DNA of 64,000 bases from Bacteroidales bacterium (lineage in GTDB: Bacteria; Bacteroidota; Bacteroidia; Bacteroidales; UBA3824): assembly GCA_016293845.1 (NCBI GenBank), contig JAEDDH010000003.1, positions 124,001 to 188,000 of the forward strand, written 5' to 3'. Both the position numbers and the translations under genes were made by a program. Shown piece after piece: positions 1 to 8,476 of the stretch (the stretch's first letter is position 1; each line of letters opens with the position of its first letter). The notes below the pieces were generated by a model, which did not search any database, was not told where the DNA came from, and saw nothing but the letters and a program-made list of their open reading frames with translations.

Positions 1-2
1 AT

Positions 3-2141
3 CTTGGCTACCGTCGCGAATATATCAACATCAACCTAAGAGAAAACGAAACAATCGACAAAGACCTAGTACCCATTGAAACTCAATTAGAAGCCATATC
101 TGTTATTGCCGACAAAACCAAAAACTCAATTACCGAATCGCTCAACAATAGTTCGTCGATAAAAGCATCAGATTTCAACAAATATGCGGGATTAATAATT
201 GGCGGCGACCTTGTGGGCATTCTTGCCACCGACCATGGCATAACACGTCAGAGCGACGGTTCGGCGTTTTATAATGTACGCGGCGGATACAAAGATCAAA
301 ATCTAATACTTATCGACGAAGCTCCAATTTATCACCCGTCGCACTTGTTTGGATTTTATTCTGCCGTAGCTCCCGAAGCGGTTAATTCGCTAAACGTTTA
401 CACCTCGGATTTCCCTCTAAAATATGGCGGACGATTGTCATCAATTACCGACATACACACCAAAGACGGCAGTAGCGGCAAAGTAATCATTAGCAGCGAA
501 TTTACACCGCTCACCAATTCGCACCGTATCGAAACACCTATCTATCAAGACAAAATTACCGGCACAGCCGATATTCGCACTTCAAACTTACGATGGATAG
601 CCGAATTGATGGAATTTGAAGGCGACAACAAATTTTACGATATTCACGCCAAAATACACATAAAAGCAACGCACAAAGACCGCATTTACCTTTCGTATTT
701 TAGAGGCAAAGACGCATATTCTAACCTTCAGACCAACAACAACTACGCTGTAGCGTGGCAAAACAACACTGGCACCATCCGCCAATACAAAATAATTTCG
801 CCAAAAATTTACCTCAACAACAATATTTATATCGGGCATTATAGCTACAAACTCTTTACATCCGAAACTCACGACAGTTATTGGCGCACCCGTATTGGCA
901 ACATCGGCATCAAAACCGACATAGTTTACAACATTTCGTCTAACCACACAATCAAAGCAGGCGCAGAATACGCCTTCACCGTCATTGACCCTGCAACACA
1001 ATATATCGACAACAAAAAAAGTAATAAAGGTATAATGTCGGGTAATGCCGATAATATTGTGGGATACTTAGGTGTTGAAAGCAAAATTGGCAATAGCATA
1101 GCCATAAAATACGGTTCGCGATTATCTATTTGGAACAATTACGGACCTGCCAAATACTTTGAGAAAAACATCACAAAAATGAATTGGGACACTACATTTG
1201 TACCCGAAGGTAGGTTTAATACTTTTTGGAATTTTGAACCGCGTGTTGCCCTTGTGTACAAGCCAAATGCCAAAACCATTTTAAAAGTATCAGCAGAGCA
1301 TAATGTACAATATTTGCACATGCTATCAAATTCAATAAGTCCTTTTACAACACTTGATTTTTGGATCCCCAGCGGCAAATATTTTAAACCACAAACGTCC
1401 GACTGTGCAACATTCACCGCCACATACACCACACGAGAACTTATTTTTACATTCTGCACCTATTACAAACATTCAAAAAACATTACCGAATATGGTCAGC
1501 ACGCCAATATGCTACTCAACGAAGCTATCGAACGCGACTTTTCCTTAGGAGAAACCACCGCTCAGGGTTTTGAAACAGCTATTGAAAAAGACAAAGGCAG
1601 TTTAAAAATGAAATGTTTTTACGCTTATACTTACAGTCAGCGCTACACTCCCGACCTCATGAAGCACAAATACATTTCAAACGACAATATACCCCACAAT
1701 ATACATATAATGGCTCAATATACCATCAACAACAGGCTTACGTTCAAAGCCGACTTCAATTGCTGTTCGGGTACGCCATACACCATGCCCGTGGGTTTCT
1801 ACTACTACCAAGATTACAAAATACCATACTACGGTAGCCGCAATAATGCACGCCTAAGAATGTATCACAAATTAAATGCTGCTGTGGTATACAACTTTCA
1901 ACGCCCGTTGAATAAGTATATCAAACATTCAGTTACTTTATCGGTATACAATGTTTACAACCGCAAAAACTATGTTTTGGTATCGTACAACAAAATAGAA
2001 ACTCCTGCCGGTACATATCTTGTACCTACAAATATGATCAAAGATAATCAGTTTCTTGCCACAGGACTTTCGCTTCCGGGTGTATTTCCGATGGTATCGT
2101 ACAACATTCTATTTAGCTATACACCCAAAGGAAACAGATAA
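3..2141 (+). CDS. TonB-dependent receptor, 5' end outside window
   Basis: The frame is open from base 3, so the gene begins before the window; a GTG at 213 is an internal codon. The first residues look like the end of a carboxypeptidase-regulatory-like beta domain (GYRREYININL). A TonB plug follows, with FYNVRGGYKDQNLILIDEAP and a PSHLFGFYS motif, then YGGRLSSITDI at the plug end, and a long stretch of alternating beta-barrel-like sequence to the C-terminus. Proteins of this class sit in the outer membrane and take up ligands using TonB energy; the substrate cannot be told from sequence. These receptors usually have a DUF4249 lipoprotein as next gene, but here the next gene is the convergent gldN, and a DUF4249 gene lies 11 kb away. 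The signal peptide and TonB box are not visible. Confidence 0.9.
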   Translation, partial: LGYRREYININLRENETIDKDLVPIETQLEAISVIADKTKNSITESLNNSSSIKASDFNKYAGLIIGGDLVGILATDHGITRQSDGSAFYNVRGGYKDQNLILIDEAPIYHPSHLFGFYSAVAPEAVNSLNVYTSDFPLKYGGRLSSITDIHTKDGSSGKVIISSEFTPLTNSHRIETPIYQDKITGTADIRTSNLRWIAELMEFEGDNKFYDIHAKIHIKATHKDRIYLSYFRGKDAYSNLQTNNNYAVAWQNNTGTIRQYKIISPKIYLNNNIYIGHYSYKLFTSETHDSYWRTRIGNIGIKTDIVYNISSNHTIKAGAEYAFTVIDPATQYIDNKKSNKGIMSGNADNIVGYLGVESKIGNSIAIKYGSRLSIWNNYGPAKYFEKNITKMNWDTTFVPEGRFNTFWNFEPRVALVYKPNAKTILKVSAEHNVQYLHMLSNSISPFTTLDFWIPSGKYFKPQTSDCATFTATYTTRELIFTFCTYYKHSKNITEYGQHANMLLNEAIERDFSLGETTAQGFETAIEKDKGSLKMKCFYAYTYSQRYTPDLMKHKYISNDNIPHNIHIMAQYTINNRLTFKADFNCCSGTPYTMPVGFYYYQDYKIPYYGSRNNARLRMYHKLNAAVVYNFQRPLNKYIKHSVTLSVYNVYNRKNYVLVSYNKIETPAGTYLVPTNMIKDNQFLATGLSLPGVFPMVSYNILFSYTPKGNR

Positions 2142-2145
2142 AAAA

Positions 2146-2172
2146 AACCGCACAACCAAATGTTATGCGGTT
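2146..2172 (-). terminator. Intrinsic terminator of the gldLMN unit
   Basis: A perfect 7-bp inverted repeat (AACCGCA/TGCGGTT, 13-nt loop) is followed on the minus strand by a run of T. It lies 24 bases after the gldN stop. It also sits just after the plus-strand receptor stop, but there is no T run in that direction. Confidence 0.75.
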
Positions 2173-2196
2173 AAGAGTCTTCAGAATTAAATCAGA

Positions 2197-3045
2197 TTAA
2201 TATTCCCAAAGGTCTTGTTCAAAGTTAAAGATTTGCTCTTTGATATTTTCAGCCTCCAAAAGGCATTCTTGACCTTGAGCATACTCTGCAATAAGACGGT
2301 TGTCGTACATGTTAGATTCTGCAACAATGTAGCTCTGGAAATAACGTTTTTGGAAAATATCCTCGAAACTTAAACGGGCTGCATCGTTTTTAGGATTGAA
2401 ACATTCTGCATTAGCCAGCAATTTGCGAGCTTCGGGATAATAGATCCAGAATACACGGGTTTGACGCTCTTCGGGGTCGTCTGGTTCTTTGTGGAAAACG
2501 CGGATTGCGCAAAGACCAATGATACGGCATTCGAGCACCGAACGTTGTTTGTCAAAAAACCAAAGCTCTTTGAGGCGGTATCTTGTTACCTCAGAACTTA
2601 TGTAAGGAGTTTCAACCGATTTTTCAATGACATTGCCGTTTTCGTCAGAGTCGACTACGGTTTCAACCTTAGCTCCTAAGTTTTTGTGAATCTGCTCCTC
2701 GGTAAGTATAAGGGAAAACTCGTCGCCGCCGCTTTCATCGTAAGCAGTAAGACCTTGAGTGTGAATACCTTCCAACAAAACGTCGATTAAACTCAAACGT
2801 CCGTCGGTAGGCGTTGTGGGAAAATAAAGATGTTGATTAGCCCTCTCTGAGAGCTCTATCTGCCTCCATATTATTTTCGACCACATTACATCTGCTTCTC
2901 TTACAAACTGATAGGGCACCGGCTTGCGGTTTGTGGTGTGTATCTTTTCGTAAGGAAGTCCTAACAGCACCTGCGCTTGAGTTTTTTGAGCCTCAAAACA
3001 TTGCAGGAATGCTACTACAGCCGTTAAAAACAGTACTTTCTTCAT
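2197..3045 (-). CDS. gldN: T9SS ring protein GldN/PorN
   Basis: A 282-residue protein with an N-terminal signal peptide (MKKVLFLTAVVAFLQCF...) and the family pattern VREADVMWSKIIWRQIEL, typical of GldN/PorN. PorN binds the lipoprotein PorK/GldK in the periplasm and forms the large ring of the type IX secretion system, which exports proteins with a conserved C-terminal signal across the outer membrane. The length fits the family. It is the last gene of gldL-gldM-gldN on the minus strand, 118 bases after gldM, and is followed by an intrinsic terminator. Confidence 0.9.
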   Translation of the reverse strand: MKKVLFLTAVVAFLQCFEAQKTQAQVLLGLPYEKIHTTNRKPVPYQFVREADVMWSKIIWRQIELSERANQHLYFPTTPTDGRLSLIDVLLEGIHTQGLTAYDESGGDEFSLILTEEQIHKNLGAKVETVVDSDENGNVIEKSVETPYISSEVTRYRLKELWFFDKQRSVLECRIIGLCAIRVFHKEPDDPEERQTRVFWIYYPEARKLLANAECFNPKNDAARLSFEDIFQKRYFQSYIVAESNMYDNRLIAEYAQGQECLLEAENIKEQIFNFEQDLWEY

Positions 3046-3163
3046 AATGCTACAATTAAAAAAGAGTTTTAATAGAACTTCTATGTTTTATTAAAACTCT
3101 TTTTAAGATAAAATATTGTTTAAAAATGCACTTTTTTTGGTAAGTGCAAGCATTAATATCAAA

Positions 3164-4783
3164 CTACCTAACAGTAAATTTGATAGTGTTGAGGTTACGT
3201 GTAGAACCGTCGGGACCTTTGGCTTTGATATCTTCGATATAAACCTTGCCACCTGAAGGAACATTAGCGATAAGCTGTTTCTGCTGAGCGGTAAACTGAC
3301 CTGAACGGCTTTCTGCGTTTTGGGTAAAGCCTTTAACTGTGGCTGATACGGTAAAGCCTACAATGGTGAACTTCAAGTCGAAGTCGAAGTTTTCCATTTC
3401 GGCACGTAGCGTCTGGTTGACAAGGATGTTTTTAGCAATCATACCACCGCGTTTGTTTTCGCCATTACCTATTGATGCCATTGGGTCGGGAACTCGTTTA
3501 ACGCGGAATTTCTTTGAACCAAGAGCTTTGGTAGTACCATCGATATTAGCGGAGCAGTTTACTGTTACCTCACCGGGAGATTTAACATTAACTATGTAGT
3601 TGGCACCACTTGTACGACGAATGCTACCACCCGAGATAGTAGCGTTAACTTTTTCAGCGGGAACACCCGAAGCAGAAATTTCTACTGGGTTGTCAACACC
3701 GATATAGAATACGTTCATCTTGGTAGGCGAAACTGATACGCTGGGTTGACCAACTTCGTAGGTGCTTTGGAAAGGATATTCCTTAATTTCACCAGTAGAT
3801 TTGTTTTTCAACTTAATAACGCCACCCCAAGTTTTTGTACCAACACTTGAAGTATTGCCTGTGTAAGTTCCTACGCCCTGTGCAACAGGAATAGGCTGAC
3901 CACCAACCAAAATATCAGGGTCGGTTGTAGAGTCGTAAGCTGCAATAAATACTTCAGCTTTATAGGGCTGACCTACGAGTACGTAGTTAGAGGGTGAGTT
4001 AACAACAGCTTTGATAGCGTTGAACTTCATATCTGATTTACCGATCTGACCCATGAGGTAAGAAAGCATCGACGATTCGGTGTTGCGTACGTCGGCCTGC
4101 ATCTTGGTCATAAGAGCAAGAACGCCTGCTGCTGGCAAGTGTTCGAAGTTAGCTACTTCCCAAGGAATCATCTCACCTGCTTCGTTCAACGATTTGGTGT
4201 CTTCGGTAGAAAGCATTTGTTCCAAGCTGTTGATAAGGCTTCTACGAGCGTTAACAGCCTGCTCGGTAGAAACTGTGTCTTTGTTAACAATGTCAATAAG
4301 GAACTGACGATAAGCTACACGGGAGTTTTTGATGTCGGTAGAGTGACCTTCTGTGATGAAGAGCTGACCACCTACGTTGTTGTCGTCTTTTTTAGAAACG
4401 AGGTCTCCGATGTATGATTCCTGATCGTTTTCGTTCATTTCGCGGAGTTGCTGTTCGTTTTCAACACCTTCGAGGGTGAAAACAAGCTTCTCTTTCCAAT
4501 GTTGTATTTCGTCGTATGCTTTGTCTGCTTCAACAACAACCTGGTCGGCAAGTGACTTATAGGGTGCAACACCGGCTGAGTCGTTTACCATAGCCTTGAC
4601 AAATTCGTTTTGTATATCGGCGATTACACCTTCGGTAATAGTGTTGGTTTTACGAAGGCTACCGTCCACGAGCGAAAATGCCGTAAGGATTTCGGCAGAT
4701 ACGTTCAAAGCAAGCAAGGCAGTATAGAATAGGTACATCATACCAATCATTTTCTGCCTCGGCGTTTCCTTTGGTGAACTCAT
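3164..4783 (-). CDS. gldM: T9SS motor protein GldM/PorM
   Basis: The 539-residue product opens with the hallmark GldM N-terminus (SSPKETPRQKMIGMMYLFYT) running into a single transmembrane helix around residues 12-35. A large periplasmic part follows, with helical then beta-rich domains, including a DUF-type C-terminus seen in all GldM proteins. GldL and GldM form the inner-membrane, proton-driven motor of the T9SS, and the periplasmic stalk of GldM reaches the GldK/GldN ring. The gene lies 54 bases after gldL and uses a TAG stop. Confidence 0.95.
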   Translation of the reverse strand: MSSPKETPRQKMIGMMYLFYTALLALNVSAEILTAFSLVDGSLRKTNTITEGVIADIQNEFVKAMVNDSAGVAPYKSLADQVVVEADKAYDEIQHWKEKLVFTLEGVENEQQLREMNENDQESYIGDLVSKKDDNNVGGQLFITEGHSTDIKNSRVAYRQFLIDIVNKDTVSTEQAVNARRSLINSLEQMLSTEDTKSLNEAGEMIPWEVANFEHLPAAGVLALMTKMQADVRNTESSMLSYLMGQIGKSDMKFNAIKAVVNSPSNYVLVGQPYKAEVFIAAYDSTTDPDILVGGQPIPVAQGVGTYTGNTSSVGTKTWGGVIKLKNKSTGEIKEYPFQSTYEVGQPSVSVSPTKMNVFYIGVDNPVEISASGVPAEKVNATISGGSIRRTSGANYIVNVKSPGEVTVNCSANIDGTTKALGSKKFRVKRVPDPMASIGNGENKRGGMIAKNILVNQTLRAEMENFDFDLKFTIVGFTVSATVKGFTQNAESRSGQFTAQQKQLIANVPSGGKVYIEDIKAKGPDGSTRNLNTIKFTVR

Positions 4784-4837
4784 ATTGTTTACTTAAAAAT
4801 TGATTAAAAACTAAGATTAAAGATTACAATGCGTTAT

Positions 4838-5698
4838 TTACGCCAATTTTACGTTCATAGCGGTAAGCATTTTACCGTAAACATCATTGAGAGCGGCGAG
4901 GTTCTGTCCAAGTTTATTAACCTCAGTAGCGTATGTGTTAGCGCCTTTAACCGAATCTCTAAGTTTTTGAATAACAGTATCAAAATCACCAAGTTGCAAT
5001 TCAAATACACTATTAATAGCTTCAATGTTTCCGTTAAGGCTTGTAATATTCTTAGAATATTTGTCATTGCCGTCTTTAAGAGCTGAGAAATCAAGATCAG
5101 CAACTTTAGAGAAAGCAGCTGAAGCGTTACCCATAGCATTAGAAACATCTTCTGCAGTACCGTTGATAGAAGAGAATGCAGTAGAAGCTGATTTCAAGCT
5201 ATCAGAAGCTGTGCGGAGGTTAGCCTCGAAATCTTTAGAAGCAGCAGCCGAATTAGCAACGTCTTTCAAATCAGTAACAGTTTCGTTGAATTTAGCGAAG
5301 TTCTGTCCAAGGTTCTGGAATACGTTCTTGCCAGCGCAGTCTTCAATCATTTTGTTGAGTTCAGCGAAAGCTTTTCCGTCTGAAGTAGGAGCAGCAGCAC
5401 CCATAAGTTTGTTTTTAGAAACAGGTGAACCACCTTCTTCTTCTAAATCATCGGGGTCTGTCAAAAGCTCGGGATAGACGTTCTGCCAGTGGTATTCTAC
5501 TGGTAGCGGGTCGAATGCCGAGAATAAGAAGATAACAGCCTCGGTCAAAAGACCAATCATAAGCATTGCAGAAGCGCCAGGATAGTGCTGGATTTTGAAC
5601 AATGCACCAACAATAACGATGCTGGCTCCAATACCGTAAAGCTTTGCGATGAATTTTTTCCAACCCAAAGACTCGTTAAATGGTTTTTTCTTTGCCAT
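4838..5698 (-). CDS. gldL: T9SS motor protein GldL/PorL
   Basis: A 286-residue protein with two N-terminal transmembrane helices (about residues 20-35 and 44-62) around the conserved FKIQHYPGASAML loop. A long helical, Ala/Lys/Asp-rich cytoplasmic tail follows. This is the GldL/PorL architecture: the stator-like inner-membrane ring around the GldM helices, coupling proton flow to rotation or secretion. Glu53 in TEAVIFLF lies in the second helix, where the family has its conserved acidic residue. It is the first gene after a 340-bp AT-rich gap, so it probably has its own promoter and is separated from gldK by a terminator. Confidence 0.93.
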   Translation of the reverse strand: MAKKKPFNESLGWKKFIAKLYGIGASIVIVGALFKIQHYPGASAMLMIGLLTEAVIFLFSAFDPLPVEYHWQNVYPELLTDPDDLEEEGGSPVSKNKLMGAAAPTSDGKAFAELNKMIEDCAGKNVFQNLGQNFAKFNETVTDLKDVANSAAASKDFEANLRTASDSLKSASTAFSSINGTAEDVSNAMGNASAAFSKVADLDFSALKDGNDKYSKNITSLNGNIEAINSVFELQLGDFDTVIQKLRDSVKGANTYATEVNKLGQNLAALNDVYGKMLTAMNVKLA

Positions 5699-5962
5699 AA
5701 TGTGTTTTTTTAAGTTAAAATTTAAATTTAATTATTGTTTATAATATTTCTAATTGTGTTTCTGAACGGTGGAATAATGCACCGCAGAATTATTCGCTAA
5801 AATTACAAATTTTTACTTTACAATAAAACATTATTGATGTGTTTTTTTAACATTTTTTCTAAAATAAAAACTTACTATCATTTAACAAATTATATACCAA
5901 TAATTTATGATAAAAGTTTTTTTTATTTTTTTGTATCAAATAAAAAAATACTATAAAAAAAC
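5699..5962. other. AT-rich intergenic spacer upstream of gldL
   Basis: This 264-base stretch holds no open frame of note. It is very AT-rich and presumably carries the gldL promoter. I see no exact TAnnTTTG box on the minus strand, so I do not place one. Confidence 0.5.
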
Positions 5963-6008
5963 GATACCGGATATCAGGGAATTGACCTTTCCGCCGAAAT
6001 CCGGTATC
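5963..6008 (-). terminator. Intrinsic terminator after gldK
   Basis: A perfect 10-bp inverted repeat (GATACCGGAT/ATCCGGTATC, 26-nt loop) is followed on the minus strand by G then seven T. It lies 30 bases past the gldK stop and separates gldK from gldL transcription. Confidence 0.8.
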
Positions 6009-6038
6009 TCTAAATCAAATAAGTATTATGAATAATGT

Positions 6039-7472
6039 TTAGTTCCAGTCTTCGCCCATAGTTCCGCGACCCATGTAAGATCTTACGCAACGGAAACCGA
6101 TGTAACTTTTAGCAGTGTCTTGATATTCGTAGGTACGAGTACCAACTTGGAGGTAGTATCCAACATCTTTCCAAGAACCACCACGGATAACTTTGCGTTT
6201 GAGTACGGGCGGGTCGTCGGCAAGTGCATTGTAGCTGTAATCGGGGTTAAGGTCGTGGGTGTAAGAGTAAGCACTTTCGTCGAATGCGTTAGATGTCCAT
6301 TCTGCAACGTTGCCAGCCATATCGTAGAGACCGTACTCATTGGGAGCATATGAAGCTACTTCGATTGTGCGAACTGCGCCGTCGTCGGCATAACGTCCTC
6401 GTAAGGGTTTGAAGTTTGCGATAAAGCAGCCAGAGTAGTTACGTGTGTAAGGACCGCCCCAAGGATACATTGAAAGTGCGAGACCGCCGCGTGCTGCGTA
6501 TTCCCATTCAGCTTCGGTGGGAAGGCGGTAAGATTCTACCATAGGTTGGTGGTTGTTACGGTAATAATTGTTGAGGAAATCAGTACGCCAGATGCAGAAT
6601 GCTGTAGCTTGTTTCCAAGTAACACCTACAACAGGATAGTTGTCGAATGCGGGGTGCCAGAAATATTTACGAGCCATAGGTTCGTTGTAAGAATAGGTGT
6701 AATCGCTCATCCAAACGAGTGTATCGGGATATACAGGGATTCTACCTTTCATGATAAACGAGCGGCGGTCTTGAATCGGAACAACTTTACCTTTAGAGTC
6801 GATAACAGTTCCTTCGTATTTACCACCCGAAAAATCTTCGTTAAAATTGTAACGGTTTTGTTTGAGAGCAGCCTGTTTGAGGTCTACCCATTCGTAATCG
6901 TAAATAAGTTTGCGAGTATCAATTTCGTGAAGTTTGTTAAAACGTTCTTCTTTAATAAGGAACATTTCTTTAACAGCGTCAGAAATAGCTTGGCTTTCTT
7001 CGCCTTTACCTTTTTGCCAAACTTTGTCGCGGTTTTCCCAGTTGAGCCAACAGTTTTTGGTGTCGGTAGGGTCGTATTCGTTGGGATCAACTTGTTCTTC
7101 GTCGTAAGGATAAACAAAGATATTTCCTTTTCCGTTGTCGCCAACACCTGCAATAACGCAAAGACGCATTGCGATAGAGTCTCTCACCCACTCTACAAAC
7201 TGCCTGTACTCGTTGTTGGTGATTTCGGTGTCGTCCATCCAAAATGGATCCACTGTTACAGTTTTCGACTGAGCTGTCAATGTAAAGGGTACATCCTGAT
7301 CATTTGGACCCATTGTAAAGCTACCCTGAGGAACGAAAACCATTCCGTATGGGTCGGCTTCAGCGTATGCTGCTGGTCTGTTTGGGGCTCCTATCAGTTC
7401 ACCGTTCAATCCGCTGTTGCAGCTGCTGAGTACCAATATTGCTGAAACTGCAACTAAAAATACCTTTTTCAT
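6039..7472 (-). CDS. gldK: T9SS ring lipoprotein GldK/PorK
   Basis: A 477-residue lipoprotein: the signal peptide ends in a lipobox with Cys18 (VLSSCNS). The rest is a formylglycine-generating-enzyme (FGE)-like fold, with the motifs FMMGPN-like SFTMGPND near residue 53, WKQATAFCIW, LPTEAEWEYAARGG, YDMAGNVAEW and IRGGSW near the C-terminus. In T9SS this fold is structural, not enzymatic: GldK is anchored in the inner leaflet of the outer membrane and builds the 50-nm ring with GldN. The gene follows porP by 47 bases and is cut off from gldL by a terminator. Confidence 0.95.
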   Translation of the reverse strand: MKKVFLVAVSAILVLSSCNSGLNGELIGAPNRPAAYAEADPYGMVFVPQGSFTMGPNDQDVPFTLTAQSKTVTVDPFWMDDTEITNNEYRQFVEWVRDSIAMRLCVIAGVGDNGKGNIFVYPYDEEQVDPNEYDPTDTKNCWLNWENRDKVWQKGKGEESQAISDAVKEMFLIKEERFNKLHEIDTRKLIYDYEWVDLKQAALKQNRYNFNEDFSGGKYEGTVIDSKGKVVPIQDRRSFIMKGRIPVYPDTLVWMSDYTYSYNEPMARKYFWHPAFDNYPVVGVTWKQATAFCIWRTDFLNNYYRNNHQPMVESYRLPTEAEWEYAARGGLALSMYPWGGPYTRNYSGCFIANFKPLRGRYADDGAVRTIEVASYAPNEYGLYDMAGNVAEWTSNAFDESAYSYTHDLNPDYSYNALADDPPVLKRKVIRGGSWKDVGYYLQVGTRTYEYQDTAKSYIGFRCVRSYMGRGTMGEDWN

Positions 7473-7519
7473 AATACCTTTTATTTTTTGCTGATAAATT
7501 TCTTTAAATTTTAAAGGCT

Positions 7520-8449
7520 CTACAAATATCTTACGCTTCTTACTTTCTGGGCTGGTTTGCTTCTTTCCGGCATAAAACTGTATCCTATCATCACCTCAAA
7601 CGAACCTGCGTTGGTTTTTCTAAGTTTTGAAATTCCGAACTCGTATGCGATTCCTGCCTTGAAGTCTCCCATTATCGTAAGTCCTGCTAATACTGAAAGA
7701 GCGTCTTCGTTTCTATAAGTAACGCCGCCAAAAAACTTTTTATTGTATAAAAAGTTAAGATTTATATCGGCTTGTAATGTATTGCCGTCCGACATCAAAA
7801 TCACTTGCGGTGTCAAGTCAAATAACGAATTATCAAGCGGTATATTGTATGCGGCGTTAAAATAATAATGCCGCGCAAGGTAAGTTTTTCCATCGTCCGA
7901 AAAATCGAGTACTGGTTTAAGCAAGTGGGTTGACGACAGACCTACTGTAAGCCCGCCTATGCCATAATAAAGACCTGCTCCTAAATCAAACGCCATCTTG
8001 CGGCATTTGCCGTTGAAGATTTGCTCTGCCTCGTCGGGAAACTGCCATTCGCCGTTAACAGTCTTGTTAAAAAGACCTCCGTCGGCACCTATCGACAATA
8101 ATCCCGCACCTACCTTTATATGATAAGCATACGCCAATTTGGCCGAAAAGTTATTTTCAAATCCTATTTTATCGTTAAGTATGGTAATGCCTGCGCCGCT
8201 TTGTATGCCAGCGAAATTGAGTGGCATATCTACACACATTATTGTTGTTTGCGGTGCTCCGTCGAGCCCCGCCCACTGGTTGCGGTTAATGGCAACAGCG
8301 TTGATCATGCCTTCGGTGCCGCTATAGGCTGGGTTGTAACCTACTTGGTTAAACATAAAAAAACTATAATGCGGATCTTGCTGTGCTGCTGCCGTCGCAA
8401 ATATAAATGCGGAGACAAACGCTGTAACTATTTTTTTTACCATACTCAT
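7520..8449 (-). CDS. porP: T9SS outer-membrane protein PorP/SprF family
   Basis: A 309-residue protein with a signal peptide ending at ATAAAQQDPHYS and the family signature FFMFNQVGYNPAYSGTEG. The rest is beta-barrel-like with aromatic strand ends, as in PorP/SprF outer-membrane proteins. PorP is part of the T9SS core near the GldK-GldN ring and helps attach some cargo to the surface. It lies between topA (27 bases upstream) and gldK (47 bases downstream), the usual porP-gldK order. MVKK three residues in is an alternative start. Confidence 0.9.
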   Translation of the reverse strand: MSMVKKIVTAFVSAFIFATAAAQQDPHYSFFMFNQVGYNPAYSGTEGMINAVAINRNQWAGLDGAPQTTIMCVDMPLNFAGIQSGAGITILNDKIGFENNFSAKLAYAYHIKVGAGLLSIGADGGLFNKTVNGEWQFPDEAEQIFNGKCRKMAFDLGAGLYYGIGGLTVGLSSTHLLKPVLDFSDDGKTYLARHYYFNAAYNIPLDNSLFDLTPQVILMSDGNTLQADINLNFLYNKKFFGGVTYRNEDALSVLAGLTIMGDFKAGIAYEFGISKLRKTNAGSFEVMIGYSFMPERSKPAQKVRSVRYL

Positions 8450-8476
8450 CTTAATTTAGTGCTTTAGTAATGCGTG

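Noticed and set aside
6546..7445. Plus-strand frame of 299 codons opposite gldK
   Set aside because: Shadow of gldK; low-complexity Val/Phe-rich translation, no motif. The same holds for the frames opposite prfA (15954-16808) and accC (37767-38672).
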